Assembly (NCBI GenBank): GCA_003963245.1
Contig: RXJX01000036.1
Span: forward strand, 1 to 64,000
DNA length: 64,000 nucleotides
Source of the DNA: Neisseriaceae bacterium
GTDB taxonomy: Bacteria; Pseudomonadota; Gammaproteobacteria; Burkholderiales; UBA11063
Direction of reading: 5' to 3'
A model generated the notes under the pieces. The model did not search any database. It saw nothing but the letters and a program-made list of their open reading frames with translations, and was not told where the DNA came from. A program made the translations under genes and the position numbers. Of the stretch, positions 44,678 through 54,333 are shown one piece after another (position 1 is the stretch's first letter; the number at the start of each line of letters is the position of its first letter).

Positions 44678-46681
44678 ATGACTGAAATGAATTTATATTT
44701 AACGATTATTTTATCACCCTTGCTTGCTTCAACGATAGTTGGTTTATTTGGCTTTGCATTAGGGAAGAAGATTAGTCATTCGTTGACTATTTTGGGAGTT
44801 TTAATTTCCACGATTGGTTCTTACTGTTTATTAAATAAGGTTCTGAATGGTGGTTTAACCTATGATGGTCCATTATATACTTGGTTAACAGTTGGTACTC
44901 AATCTTATTCAGTAGGAATTTTAGTTGATAGTCTAACTGCAACTATGTTGACTATTGTAACTTCGGTATCATTAATGGTCCATATTTACACCATTGGTTA
45001 TATGAAAGGCGAAGAGGGTTACGAGCGGTTTTTTAGTTATATTTCATTATTTACTTTTATGATGATTATGCTCGTAATGGCAAACAACTTCATTCAACTA
45101 TTTTTCGGTTGGGAAGGGGTTGGTTTAGTTTCTTATTTGTTGATTGGTTTTTATTTCCAACGTGAATCAGCGACTTTTGCCAATTTAAAAGCATTTTTAA
45201 TCAACCGGATTGGTGACTTGGGTTTCTTATTAGGAATCGGCTTAGTTTTAGCTTATTTTGGTACTTTGAATTATGCTGAAGTATTTGCTAAATTACATGA
45301 AATTTCTGGTGTTACATTCTTAAATACTGGTTGGAATGCAATTACAGTAATCTGCTTGTTATTGTTTGTTGGTGCAATGGGTAAATCAGCTCAGTTTCCA
45401 TTACATGTATGGTTACCTGATTCAATGGAAGGTCCAACTCCAATTTCTGCATTGATTCACGCGGCAACGATGGTAACAGCTGGTATTTTCATGGTAGCAC
45501 GTTTATCGCCTATGTATAATATGTCTGAGACAGCATTATCATTTATCGCAATTATTGGGGCAATTAATGCACTATTCCTAGGATTACTTGGCTTAATTCA
45601 GAATGATATTAAACGAGTTGTTGCGTATTCAACATTATCACAATTGGGCTATATGGCAGTTGCGTTAGGTTGTGGGGCGTATTCAGTGGGTATTTTCCAT
45701 CTGATGACTCATGCTTTCTTTAAAGCGTTATTATTCTTAGCTGCTGGTTCAGTGATCGTTGCTATGCATCACGAACAAGATATGCGCAAAATGGGTGGTT
45801 TATGGAAATATATGCCGATTACTTATCTAGTGACAATTATTGGTAATTTAGCATTAGCGGGAATTCCTCCTTTTGCAGGTTTCTTCTCCAAAGATATGAT
45901 TTTAGATGCAGCATCAAATGCACATGAACATCATATGTTTGGTAGCTCATTTGTAGTATTCTGTGTATATGCAGCAGTATTTGTAACTGCATGTTATAGT
46001 TTCCGTCAGTTGTTTATGACTTTTCATGGTAAAGAACGCTTCCGTGAAGTTCATCATGATGACCATGGGCATGATGGTCACGATGCACACGGAGGGCATG
46101 GACATAGCGAGCCTAAAGAGTCACCGTGGGTAATTACATTGCCATTAGTGTTATTGGCTATTCCATCTGTAATAATCGGTTGGTTAGCCTTTGACAAATT
46201 TGTTCCAGGCGAGTTTTTTAATGGGACAATTTACAATGCGCAGTTCTTTGCAGAAGAAATTGCGAAAGATCCAATTGCTCCGCTTGCAATGATTATGCAT
46301 AGTTTACACCAGTTGCCTGTATATTTGGCATTATCTGGAATAATTGTTGCATTTATTGCGCATAAATCACCGGCGTTTGTTGCTGTAGTTAAGGCTGTAT
46401 TCAAACCAGTGATTTATGTAATGGAACGTAAATATTTCATGGATGATTTGTTTATTAATATCTTTGCACCAATTGGTCGTGCTCTTGGTAAGATATTATG
46501 GTCAATTGGTGATATATTGTTAATTGATGGTCTGATTGTTAATGGTTCGGCACGGGTTATTGCGATATTTTCTAAAATTTTCCGTCGGGCACAAACTGGA
46601 TACGTTAATAGCGCAGCTACTTATATGGTTTTAGGTGTGCTGATATTATTAACGTTCTGTACCGGTTTAATTCTACACTAA
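44678..46681 (+). CDS. nuoL: NADH-quinone oxidoreductase subunit L
   Basis: NuoL (ND5) is the distal proton-pumping subunit with the long lateral helix. The 667-residue protein has the antiporter motif LFFGWEGVGLVSYLLIGFYF shortened as FGWEGVGLVSYLLIGF, LHVWLPDSMEGPTPISALIH and HLMTHAFFKALLFL. A His/Asp/Gly-rich loop (HHDDHGHDGHDAHGGHGH) near residues 461-480 between two helices is more strongly His-rich than in E. coli and may bind metal or simply be a flexible loop. Confidence 0.97.
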   Translation: MTEMNLYLTIILSPLLASTIVGLFGFALGKKISHSLTILGVLISTIGSYCLLNKVLNGGLTYDGPLYTWLTVGTQSYSVGILVDSLTATMLTIVTSVSLMVHIYTIGYMKGEEGYERFFSYISLFTFMMIMLVMANNFIQLFFGWEGVGLVSYLLIGFYFQRESATFANLKAFLINRIGDLGFLLGIGLVLAYFGTLNYAEVFAKLHEISGVTFLNTGWNAITVICLLLFVGAMGKSAQFPLHVWLPDSMEGPTPISALIHAATMVTAGIFMVARLSPMYNMSETALSFIAIIGAINALFLGLLGLIQNDIKRVVAYSTLSQLGYMAVALGCGAYSVGIFHLMTHAFFKALLFLAAGSVIVAMHHEQDMRKMGGLWKYMPITYLVTIIGNLALAGIPPFAGFFSKDMILDAASNAHEHHMFGSSFVVFCVYAAVFVTACYSFRQLFMTFHGKERFREVHHDDHGHDGHDAHGGHGHSEPKESPWVITLPLVLLAIPSVIIGWLAFDKFVPGEFFNGTIYNAQFFAEEIAKDPIAPLAMIMHSLHQLPVYLALSGIIVAFIAHKSPAFVAVVKAVFKPVIYVMERKYFMDDLFINIFAPIGRALGKILWSIGDILLIDGLIVNGSARVIAIFSKIFRRAQTGYVNSAATYMVLGVLILLTFCTGLILH

Positions 46682-46693
46682 GGGTAAAAAAGA

Positions 46694-48181
46694 ATGATGA
46701 GCTATTTATTAAGTTTAACAATATGGACGCCAATAGTTTTTGGTTTCATTACCTTAGCGTTTAATAAAAATGATTGTATGGCACGCTATGTAGCGTTGTT
46801 GGGTTCTATAATTGCATTAGTATTCTCGCTGATTGTTTTTCATACTTTTGATCCTCAGCAAACAGCAATGCAGTTTAGTGAAAATTATGCATGGGTACCA
46901 AGCTTAAATATAAACTACCATCTGGCAGTTGATGGAATTTCTATGCCTTTTGTAATGTTAAATAATTTCATTACTGTACTGGTAGTATTGGCTGGTTTTA
47001 AAGTAATCAAACAAAAAGTTGCGCTATATAATGCAATGTTTTTGATGATGACTGGCTTTATTAGTGGTTCTTTCTGTGCGCTAGATGCTGTTCTATTCTA
47101 TGTGTTTTTTGAAGCAATGTTAATACCAATGTATTTAATCATTGGGGTATGGGGTAGCACTAATCGTGTTTATGCTGCAATTAAATTTTTCTTGTATACC
47201 TTGATTGGTTCGCTATTAATGCTGGTTGCATTAATTTATCTATACAATCAAGCTAAAGGTAGCTTTGAAATTTTTGATTACTATAACTTACCATTAACTA
47301 TGGGTATTCAAATTTTAATCTTTATCGCATTCTTCTTGTCTTTTGCGGTTAAGGTTCCAATGTGGCCATTACATACTTGGTTACCTGATGCCCATCCGGA
47401 AGCTCCGACTGGTGGTTCAATGGTACTGGCAGCAATTACACTTAAAATTGGTGGTTACGGTTTCTTGCGCTTCATTTTACCAATTGTACCGGATGCTTCA
47501 CGTGAGTTAGCTGGAGTAATGGTTGCGTTGTCGTTGATTGCAATTGTTTATATCGGTTTAGTGGCATTAGTTCAAAAAGACATGAAGAAATTAGTTGCGT
47601 ATTCTTCAATTTCACATATGGGTTTTGTTACTCTAGGTTGCTTTTTGTTTGTTGGAGCTAATCTGAATACTTGGGCACTGGAAGGTGCAATTACCCAAAT
47701 GATTTCGCATGGCTTTGTATCAGCAGCAATGTTCTTCTGTATCGGTGTAATGTATGATCGTGTTCATTCGCGTAATATAGCGGATTATGGTGGCGTAGTA
47801 AATAAAATGCCAGTTTTTGCTGCTTTCTTTATGTTGTTTTCAATGGCAAATTCAGGTTTGCCTGGGACATCAGGATTTGTCGGTGAGTTTATGGTAATTA
47901 TGGGTGCAACCCAAACTAACTTTATTGCCGCAATATTAGCTGGTCTAACCCTAATCTTGGGTGCAGGATATACATTGTGGATGTACAAACGCGTTGTTTT
48001 TGGTGCGGTGGCAAATTCACATGTAGCTGAAATGAGTGATGTCAGCAAGCGTGAGTTTTTGATCTTAACATTACTGGCGATTGCAGTCTTAGTAATGGGT
48101 ATTTATCCAGATCTGTTTGTAGCAAAAATGCATGCCAGCGTTGGTCATTTAATTAATCAAGTTGCGCAGAGCAAAATTTAA
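46694..48181 (+). CDS. nuoM: NADH-quinone oxidoreductase subunit M
   Basis: NuoM (ND4) is an antiporter-like proton-pumping subunit. The 495-residue protein has about 14 membrane helices, with FYVFFEAMLIPMYLIIGVWG (key Glu), VPMWPLHTWLPDAHPEAPT and KKLVAYSSISHMGFV. Family length is normal. The gene lies 12 bases after nuoL. Confidence 0.97.
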   Translation: MMSYLLSLTIWTPIVFGFITLAFNKNDCMARYVALLGSIIALVFSLIVFHTFDPQQTAMQFSENYAWVPSLNINYHLAVDGISMPFVMLNNFITVLVVLAGFKVIKQKVALYNAMFLMMTGFISGSFCALDAVLFYVFFEAMLIPMYLIIGVWGSTNRVYAAIKFFLYTLIGSLLMLVALIYLYNQAKGSFEIFDYYNLPLTMGIQILIFIAFFLSFAVKVPMWPLHTWLPDAHPEAPTGGSMVLAAITLKIGGYGFLRFILPIVPDASRELAGVMVALSLIAIVYIGLVALVQKDMKKLVAYSSISHMGFVTLGCFLFVGANLNTWALEGAITQMISHGFVSAAMFFCIGVMYDRVHSRNIADYGGVVNKMPVFAAFFMLFSMANSGLPGTSGFVGEFMVIMGATQTNFIAAILAGLTLILGAGYTLWMYKRVVFGAVANSHVAEMSDVSKREFLILTLLAIAVLVMGIYPDLFVAKMHASVGHLINQVAQSKI

Positions 48182-48199
48182 GCATAGGGGCGAAAAAAG

Positions 48200-49642
48200 A
48201 TGACTTATCCAAATTTGATTCCGGTACTACCAGAATTATTCATGGTGTTTATGATTATTGTTTTGCTCTTGGTTGATGCTTTTACTTCTGAGAAGCAAAA
48301 AGGTGCCAATCTTCTATTGACGATGATTACACTTATTGGTTGTTTTGTTTTACAAAAGTATGTTGATCACGGTGTTACTGAGCTAACATTTAATAATATG
48401 TTTATCTTAGATAATCTTGCAATGGGAACTAAGATGTTTACATATTTATTTTCATTTGTTGCAGTGCTATACATTAAACGCTATGTTAGTGATAAAAAAT
48501 TCCAGAGTGGAGAATTTTACGTAATTTTCCTCTTTTCGGTATTAGGCATGATGGTAATGATTTCTGCCGATAATATGCTGACTTTATATGTTGGTTTGGA
48601 ATTATTTTCTTTGGCATTATATGGTTTAATTGCACTTTATCGTGATAATGTACGAGCTACAGAAGCTGCAATGAAATATTTTATTTTGGGTGCTTTGGCA
48701 TCGGGGATTTTACTTTACGGTATCTCTTTTGTTTATGGAGCAACTGGTGGACATTTACAATTGGAGGATGTTCTGCGCTCTATGTTGACTCTTGGCGATG
48801 CTAATGCAGGTTTGATGACTTTTGGTCTAGTGTTTATTGTTGCTGGTTTAGTATTTAAACTAGGCTTAGTGCCGTTTCATATGTGGGTACCAGACGTCTA
48901 TGAAGGTTCACCATTGGCGGTTGCAACGATAATTGGTAGCTTGACTAAGATTGCTGCAGTTGTGTTTGTAATTCGTTTCTTGATTGGTGGTTTGGTATTG
49001 TTAAATCCAGCTTGGTCTGTGATGTTATTGATCCTTGCATGTTTGTCATTATTCTTTGGAAATGTGATTGCAATTGCGCAAACGAATATCAAACGGATGC
49101 TCGGTTATTCGACAGTAGCACACATGGGGTTTGTCGCACTTGGTTTGGTAACCGTGAGTGTTGATGGTGTTTCGGCTACTATATTCTATGTGGTAACGTA
49201 TTCATTAACTGCTTTAGCTGGGTTTGGGATTCTGACAATGCTTTCTAAAGGTGATTTTGAATGCCAAAGTCTCGATGATCTTAAGGGCTTAAGTAAGACT
49301 CACCCTGTAATGGCTGCTTTAATAATGTTGGTGATGTTCTCAATGGCTGGTATTCCACCATTGGTTGGATTTTATGCTAAATTTAAAATTTTAGCGGCAT
49401 TATTGGCTGCTGGTTACGTTGGTGTAGCAGTATTTGCAGTAATCATGTCTTTGATTGGTGCTTTCTATTACATCCGAGTAGTTAAGGTTATGTATTTTGA
49501 AGAGCCAGTAATAACATTGGAAGTTGCAGATGTATGTATATTTAGCCGTTCGGTACTATTAGTAAATGTAGCGTTACTATTAATAATTGGTATTTTGCCT
49601 TCTGCGTTAATGATGTATTGTAATGCATTAGTTTCTGGCTAA
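48200..49642 (+). CDS. nuoN: NADH-quinone oxidoreductase subunit N
   Basis: NuoN (ND2) is the third antiporter-like subunit. The 480-residue protein has LYVGLELFSLALYGLIAL (key Glu), KLGLVPFHMWVPDVYEGSP and NIKRMLGYSTVAHMGF. It is the last nuo gene and is followed by a hairpin terminator. Confidence 0.97.
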   Translation: MTYPNLIPVLPELFMVFMIIVLLLVDAFTSEKQKGANLLLTMITLIGCFVLQKYVDHGVTELTFNNMFILDNLAMGTKMFTYLFSFVAVLYIKRYVSDKKFQSGEFYVIFLFSVLGMMVMISADNMLTLYVGLELFSLALYGLIALYRDNVRATEAAMKYFILGALASGILLYGISFVYGATGGHLQLEDVLRSMLTLGDANAGLMTFGLVFIVAGLVFKLGLVPFHMWVPDVYEGSPLAVATIIGSLTKIAAVVFVIRFLIGGLVLLNPAWSVMLLILACLSLFFGNVIAIAQTNIKRMLGYSTVAHMGFVALGLVTVSVDGVSATIFYVVTYSLTALAGFGILTMLSKGDFECQSLDDLKGLSKTHPVMAALIMLVMFSMAGIPPLVGFYAKFKILAALLAAGYVGVAVFAVIMSLIGAFYYIRVVKVMYFEEPVITLEVADVCIFSRSVLLVNVALLLIIGILPSALMMYCNALVSG

Positions 49643-49662
49643 TCTTATTATATATCTTTTAT

Positions 49663-49695
49663 AAAAGCCATACTATTAATAGTGTGGCTTTTGCC
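49663..49695 (+). terminator. Terminator of the nuo operon
   Basis: AAAAGCCATACTATT and AATAGTGTGGCTTTT pair along 15 bases with one mismatch, followed by a T-rich stretch, 20 bases after nuoN. Confidence 0.75.
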
Positions 49696-49718
49696 TTTTA
49701 AGCATAAGCTGGATATAG

Positions 49719-49724
49719 TATAAT
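49719..49724 (+). promoter_or_regulatory. Candidate -10 box of the polysaccharide locus
   Basis: TATAAT, 28 bases before the start of the wlbA-like gene. No -35 at good distance is seen, so confidence is modest. Confidence 0.4.
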
Positions 49725-49752
49725 TACGGGAAATAAAACTTTAGGGATAATC

Positions 49753-50814
49753 ATGTTAAGTAAATACAAATCAATTACAGGCCGTAAAATTCGCTTTGCT
49801 TTAGTTGGTTGTGGTCGGATTTCTGCCAATCACTTTGGCTCTTTAGAACAGCATAAAGAAGACTGTGAATTAGTTGCCGTTTGTGATATTATCAGTGAAC
49901 GAGCAAATGCAGCTGCTGAAAAATATAATGCGGTAGCTTATTCTTCTCTTAGCAAAATGCTTGAGGCAGGCGGTTTTGATGTGGTGATTTTGACTACGCC
50001 AAGTGGGTTGCATCCAACTCAAACGATTGAATGTGCTGAAGCTGGTTACCACGTGGTAACTGAGAAGCCAATGGCAACTCGCATGTCTGATGGTATTGAA
50101 ATGGTTAAAGCCTGTGATAAAGCAGGGGTTAGATTATTTGTAGTTAAGCAAAACCGCCAAAATGCCACGATTCAGATGGTAAAAAAAGCTATCGATGAAG
50201 GGCGCTTTGGGCGAATTTATTCGGTTGCCTGTAATGTATTTTGGACACGTCCGCAAGAATACTATGATCATGATGCATGGCGTGGCACTTGGGAGTTTGA
50301 TGGCGGTGCATTTATGAATCAGGCTTCACACTATGTTGACTTGATGGAGTGGTTAGTTGGTTCAGTTGAGTCAGTACAAAGTTATACCGCAACTCTTGCT
50401 CGAAATATTGAAACTGAAGATAGTGGCGTTCTGGCAATTAAATATCGTAGTGGTGCTTTAGGAACAATGAATGTCTCAATGTTGACCTATCCTAAGAATT
50501 TAGAAGGTTCCATTACTTTGATTGGTGAGAAGGGTACCGTTCGGATTGGTGGAGTGGCAGTAAATAAAATTGATCATTGGGAATTTGCCGACAAACGCTC
50601 TGAAGATGATGAAATACTAAATGCTAGCTACGCAACCACGTCTGTCTATGGTTTTGGACATCCACTATATTATGCGAATGTGATCGCCACTTTACGTGGT
50701 GATGAATCTCCATTAACAGATGGTCGTGAAGGGTTACGTTCATTAGAGTTTTTAATTGCGATATATATTTCTGCTCGTGATGGTAAGAAAGTATCGTTGC
50801 CCCTAGTATATTAA
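49753..50814 (+). CDS. wlbA: UDP-GlcNAc(A) 3-dehydrogenase, WlbA/WbpB type (Gfo/Idh/MocA family)
   Basis: The 353-residue enzyme has the Rossmann motif GCGRISANHFG (residues 19-29) and the family motif EKP (104-106). FVVKQNRQNATIQ and VFWTRPQEYYD match Bordetella WlbA/BplA and Pseudomonas WbpB, which oxidise C3 of UDP-N-acetylglucosaminuronic acid on the way to diacetamido-mannuronic acid. The substrate would be made by the 6-dehydrogenase at 54334. The aminotransferase, acetyltransferase and epimerase of that path (WbpE, D, I) are not in this window. Confidence 0.88.
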   Translation: MLSKYKSITGRKIRFALVGCGRISANHFGSLEQHKEDCELVAVCDIISERANAAAEKYNAVAYSSLSKMLEAGGFDVVILTTPSGLHPTQTIECAEAGYHVVTEKPMATRMSDGIEMVKACDKAGVRLFVVKQNRQNATIQMVKKAIDEGRFGRIYSVACNVFWTRPQEYYDHDAWRGTWEFDGGAFMNQASHYVDLMEWLVGSVESVQSYTATLARNIETEDSGVLAIKYRSGALGTMNVSMLTYPKNLEGSITLIGEKGTVRIGGVAVNKIDHWEFADKRSEDDEILNASYATTSVYGFGHPLYYANVIATLRGDESPLTDGREGLRSLEFLIAIYISARDGKKVSLPLVY

Positions 50815-50826
50815 TAAAGGTAAAAG

Positions 50827-51696
50827 ATGAGTAAGTACAAAGGTATTATTTTGGCTGGTGGTAGTGGTACACGCTTACACCCAGCAACGCAAGTGATTTC
50901 TAAGCAGCTATTGCCAGTTTATGATAAGCCAATGATTTATTATCCATTATCTATTCTAATGTTAGCTGAAATTCAGGATGTATTGATTATTTCTACACCA
51001 CAAGACATTAGTCGTTTTGAGCAATTACTGGGTGATGGAAGCCAATGGGGAATTAAGTTATCTTATGCGGTTCAAGCAAGCCCGGATGGCTTAGCACAGG
51101 CGTTTCTGATTAGTGAAGAGTTTTTGGCAGGTTCACCAGCGTGCTTAATTTTGGGTGACAATATGTATTATGGCAGCGGGATGACGGAACTGCTTATGTC
51201 AGCTCAGCAGGGCGAAGGTGCGACTGTTTTTGCTTATCAGGTCTCTGATCCAGAACGTTATGGTGTGGTTGAATTTGATGGCAATAAACGAGCAATTAGT
51301 TTAGAAGAAAAACCAAGTCAACCTAAATCAGATTTTGCGGTAACTGGGCTTTATTTTTATGATAAACATGTGGTTGCTAATGCGAAACAAGTTAAGCCAT
51401 CCGCACGCGGTGAACTCGAAATTACTGATCTTAATAAAATTTATCTTGAGCAGGGTAAATTGAATGTAGTGACGATGAAACGTGGTTTTGCATGGCTAGA
51501 TACCGGAACGCATGATTCCTTACTAGAGGCCTCTAATTTTATTCAAACCGTTGAGCATCGTCAGGGAATTAAGATTGCCTGTTTGGAAGAAATTGCGTTA
51601 CATAAAGGGTGGCTAACTAAAGAGCAGGTTAGAGAAAAAGTAAAATCAATGGGTAAATCAACTTATGCTGAATATTTGCGGAGGTTAGTTAAATAA
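50827..51696 (+). CDS. rfbA: Glucose-1-phosphate thymidylyltransferase RmlA
   Basis: RmlA makes dTDP-glucose from dTTP and glucose-1-phosphate, the first step to dTDP-L-rhamnose. The 289-residue protein has the nucleotide-binding motif [20 protein letters not shown], the metal-site LGDNMYYG and TGLYFYD. Full family length. AAAGG precedes the ATG and the gene overlaps the rmlC start by one base. Confidence 0.97.
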   Translation: MSKYKGIILAGGSGTRLHPATQVISKQLLPVYDKPMIYYPLSILMLAEIQDVLIISTPQDISRFEQLLGDGSQWGIKLSYAVQASPDGLAQAFLISEEFLAGSPACLILGDNMYYGSGMTELLMSAQQGEGATVFAYQVSDPERYGVVEFDGNKRAISLEEKPSQPKSDFAVTGLYFYDKHVVANAKQVKPSARGELEITDLNKIYLEQGKLNVVTMKRGFAWLDTGTHDSLLEASNFIQTVEHRQGIKIACLEEIALHKGWLTKEQVREKVKSMGKSTYAEYLRRLVK

Positions 51697-52253
51697 TGGA
51701 ATTTATTCGTAGCGCAATTGAAGATGTAATTTTGGTTAAACCAAAAGCGTTTGGTGATGAGCGAGGCTTTTTTATGGAAAGCTATCGTAAGTCATTGTTT
51801 CAGGCCAATGGAATTTTGCCAGAGTTTATTCAGGATAATCACTCTAAATCGGTCAAAGGTGTTTTACGTGGTTTGCATTACCAACTGGATCCTAAAGCTC
51901 AGGGTAAATTAGTACGCTGCGTTAGTGGTGCAGTCTTTGATGTTGCGGTTGATATTCGCCGTGGATCGCCTACTTTTGGTAAGTGGGTTGGTTATGAATT
52001 GAGTGCAGCAAATAAACAAATGTTATGGATACCGGCTGGATTTGCCCATGGATTTGTGACGTTGCAGGATAGTACTGAATTTTTGTATAAAACCACGGCA
52101 GAATATGCACCAGAATGTGATCGTGGTATTAAGTATGATGATCCGCTAATTGGGATTGAATGGCCTGAAGTTGGAGAGTTGATTTTATCTGATAAAGATC
52201 AAAAGCAGCCGCTACTTAACGATGCAGATATTAATTTTATATACAAAAAATAG
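51696..52253 (+). CDS. rfbC: dTDP-4-dehydrorhamnose 3,5-epimerase RmlC
   Basis: RmlC epimerises C3 and C5 of dTDP-4-keto-6-deoxyglucose, the third step to dTDP-L-rhamnose. The 185-residue cupin has GVLRGLHYQ with the catalytic histidine, [15 protein letters not shown] and [12 protein letters not shown]. The order rmlA-rmlC-rmlB differs from the common rmlBDAC. Confidence 0.97.
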   Translation: MEFIRSAIEDVILVKPKAFGDERGFFMESYRKSLFQANGILPEFIQDNHSKSVKGVLRGLHYQLDPKAQGKLVRCVSGAVFDVAVDIRRGSPTFGKWVGYELSAANKQMLWIPAGFAHGFVTLQDSTEFLYKTTAEYAPECDRGIKYDDPLIGIEWPEVGELILSDKDQKQPLLNDADINFIYKK

Positions 52254-52261
52254 GTCGAATT

Positions 52262-53329
52262 ATGACAAAAAGAACTTTATTAGTGACTGGCGGAGCGGGG
52301 TTTATTGGTTCGGCTGTAGTACGCCAATTAATTAATCATAGTGATTATCATGTGGTGAATATAGATAAGTTAACCTATGCTGGGAATCTTGAATCTCTTA
52401 AAGAAATAAGTGATAATCCGCGTTACGTATTTGAACAGGTAGATATCGGCGATAAAGAGAATATTAGCCGGATTTTTGAACAGTACCAACCAGTTGGGAT
52501 TCTGCATCTGGCAGCGGAAAGTCACGTCGATCGCTCAATCAGTGGTCCAGGTGAATTTATTATGACTAATATTGTTGGTAGTTATAATTTGCTGGAATGT
52601 GCTCGTGAATATTATAGCAGTTTAACGGATAAAGCTCAGTTCAAATTTGTCCATATTTCAACTGATGAAGTCTTTGGTTCTTTGGGTGATACTGGTTATT
52701 TCCGTGAAGATACTGCTTATGATCCACGTAGCCCCTATTCAGCATCCAAAGCAAGTAGTGATTTGTTGGCTAGGGCTTGGTATCATACCTATAATTTACC
52801 AATAGTGATTACCAACTGTACCAATAATTATGGTCCATACCATTTTCCAGAGAAATTAATTCCACTAGTGATAAATAATGCATTGCAGGGTAAAAATTTG
52901 CCAATATATGGCAAAGGCGATAATATCCGCGATTGGCTGTACGTTGATGATCATGCTAAGGGAATTATATTAGCTTTTGAAAAAGGCCAGCTTGGTCAAA
53001 GTTACTGTATTGGTGGGCATAACGAACGTACTAATTTAGAAGTAGTCCAAACGATTTGTCGCTTGCTTGACGAGTTGCAACCACGAAGCGATGCGAAGTC
53101 GTATTTAGAGCAAATCAGCTATGTTAGCGATCGTGCCGGGCATGATTATCGTTACGCAATGGATCCAACTAAAATTCAGAGTGAGTTGGGCTGGCAGCCT
53201 GAAGAAAATTTTGATACAGGTATTCGCAAAACAATTCAATGGTATTTGGATAATCAACAATGGGTTAATCATATCCTAAGCGGTGAATATCAAAACTGGA
53301 TTAATTTGAATTATACTCAGCGTATTTGA
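52262..53329 (+). CDS. rfbB: dTDP-glucose 4,6-dehydratase RmlB
   Basis: RmlB converts dTDP-glucose to dTDP-4-keto-6-deoxyglucose. The 355-residue extended SDR has the NAD motif TGGAGFIGS at the start, [12 protein letters not shown], the [10 protein letters not shown] segment and the YSASKASSD catalytic Tyr-Lys pair, then [14 protein letters not shown]. It is separated from rmlD by a 116-base gap that contains hairpin repeat copy E. Confidence 0.97.
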   Translation: MTKRTLLVTGGAGFIGSAVVRQLINHSDYHVVNIDKLTYAGNLESLKEISDNPRYVFEQVDIGDKENISRIFEQYQPVGILHLAAESHVDRSISGPGEFIMTNIVGSYNLLECAREYYSSLTDKAQFKFVHISTDEVFGSLGDTGYFREDTAYDPRSPYSASKASSDLLARAWYHTYNLPIVITNCTNNYGPYHFPEKLIPLVINNALQGKNLPIYGKGDNIRDWLYVDDHAKGIILAFEKGQLGQSYCIGGHNERTNLEVVQTICRLLDELQPRSDAKSYLEQISYVSDRAGHDYRYAMDPTKIQSELGWQPEENFDTGIRKTIQWYLDNQQWVNHILSGEYQNWINLNYTQRI

Positions 53330-53341
53330 ATCCTGCACTTT

Positions 53342-53410
53342 GTCGTATTACTAAAAAGACTTGTTATGTACTTATATAGTACACCTGCTCCTTTTTTAAC
53401 AATACTTCGA
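53342..53410 (+). repeat. Hairpin repeat copy E (GTCGT family), between rmlB and rmlD
   Basis: Starts GTCGT at 53342. Arm TATTACTAAAAAG faces CTTTTTTAACAATA, the tip TGTACT/AGTACA around TATAT is perfect, and it ends ACTTCGA. Same overall fold as copies A to D with different stem bases. Confidence 0.6.
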
Positions 53411-53445
53411 GTATATGCTCAGTGAATAAATGAATAGGAATAAAC

Positions 53446-54300
53446 GTGGCAAAAATTGTAATTTTAGGTAGCAATGGGCAACTTGGCAGCGATCTCCGCA
53501 AGGTATTAGCGCCTCATCACGATTTAATTAACTCTACTTCCCAAGATATTGATGCTGCTGCAATGGATGTATCTTCGCAACTAGCGCCCTACGCTGATGC
53601 TAAATATATAATTAACTGTATTGCAACTACCAATGTTGATGGCTGTGAATCAAACCCGCAGCAGGCATTTTTGGTTAATAGTGCATTTACTCTCCAATTA
53701 GCTCAATTTTGTACGTTTAATCAGATTACATTGATTCATATTTCAACTGATTATGTTTTTGATGGTACAAAGTTAGGTGAGTATCTGGAAAGTGATATGC
53801 CTAATCCACTGAATGTTTACGGCTTATCTAAATATGCTGGTGAAATTGCAGTTCAAAACTATGCAAATAAATATTTTATCCTTAGGGTGTCATCTTTGTT
53901 TGGCATAGCTGGAGCGTCTGGTAAAGGTGGTAACTTTGTAACTACCATGCTTAGATTAGCAAGTGAAAAAGACAGCTGGAACGTAATTAGTGATCAGCTA
54001 ACTTGCCCGACCCATACTTTAGACGTTGCGCGAGCTATAGATATTTTAATTGCAAAAGAAGTGAGTGAGTATGGGGTTTATAATTGTGTAAGTAGTTCTT
54101 CATGTAGCTGGTTTGAGTTTACAGAAGAAATTTTGCGACAAACTGGACAAGATATAAATAAAGTAAAACCGATTAGTTATAAAGATTATACGTTTAAAGC
54201 GCTGCGTCCACAGTATGCAATACTAAGTAGTGCAAAAATTGCACAATACTATACTATGCCAGATTATAAGAGTGCCTTAAGCGAGTATTTATCACTCTAG
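53446..54300 (+). CDS. rfbD: dTDP-4-dehydrorhamnose reductase RmlD
   Basis: RmlD does the last step to dTDP-L-rhamnose with NAD(P)H. The 284-residue SDR starts at GTG (AGGA upstream) with ILGSNGQLGSDL, then HISTDYVFDGTK and YGLSKYAGEIAV with the catalytic Tyr and Lys. Family length. It completes the rhamnose pathway of this locus. Confidence 0.95.
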   Translation: MAKIVILGSNGQLGSDLRKVLAPHHDLINSTSQDIDAAAMDVSSQLAPYADAKYIINCIATTNVDGCESNPQQAFLVNSAFTLQLAQFCTFNQITLIHISTDYVFDGTKLGEYLESDMPNPLNVYGLSKYAGEIAVQNYANKYFILRVSSLFGIAGASGKGGNFVTTMLRLASEKDSWNVISDQLTCPTHTLDVARAIDILIAKEVSEYGVYNCVSSSSCSWFEFTEEILRQTGQDINKVKPISYKDYTFKALRPQYAILSSAKIAQYYTMPDYKSALSEYLSL

Positions 54301-54333
54301 TTAGAATCCAAAATTAAATTTATTAGAAAGAAA

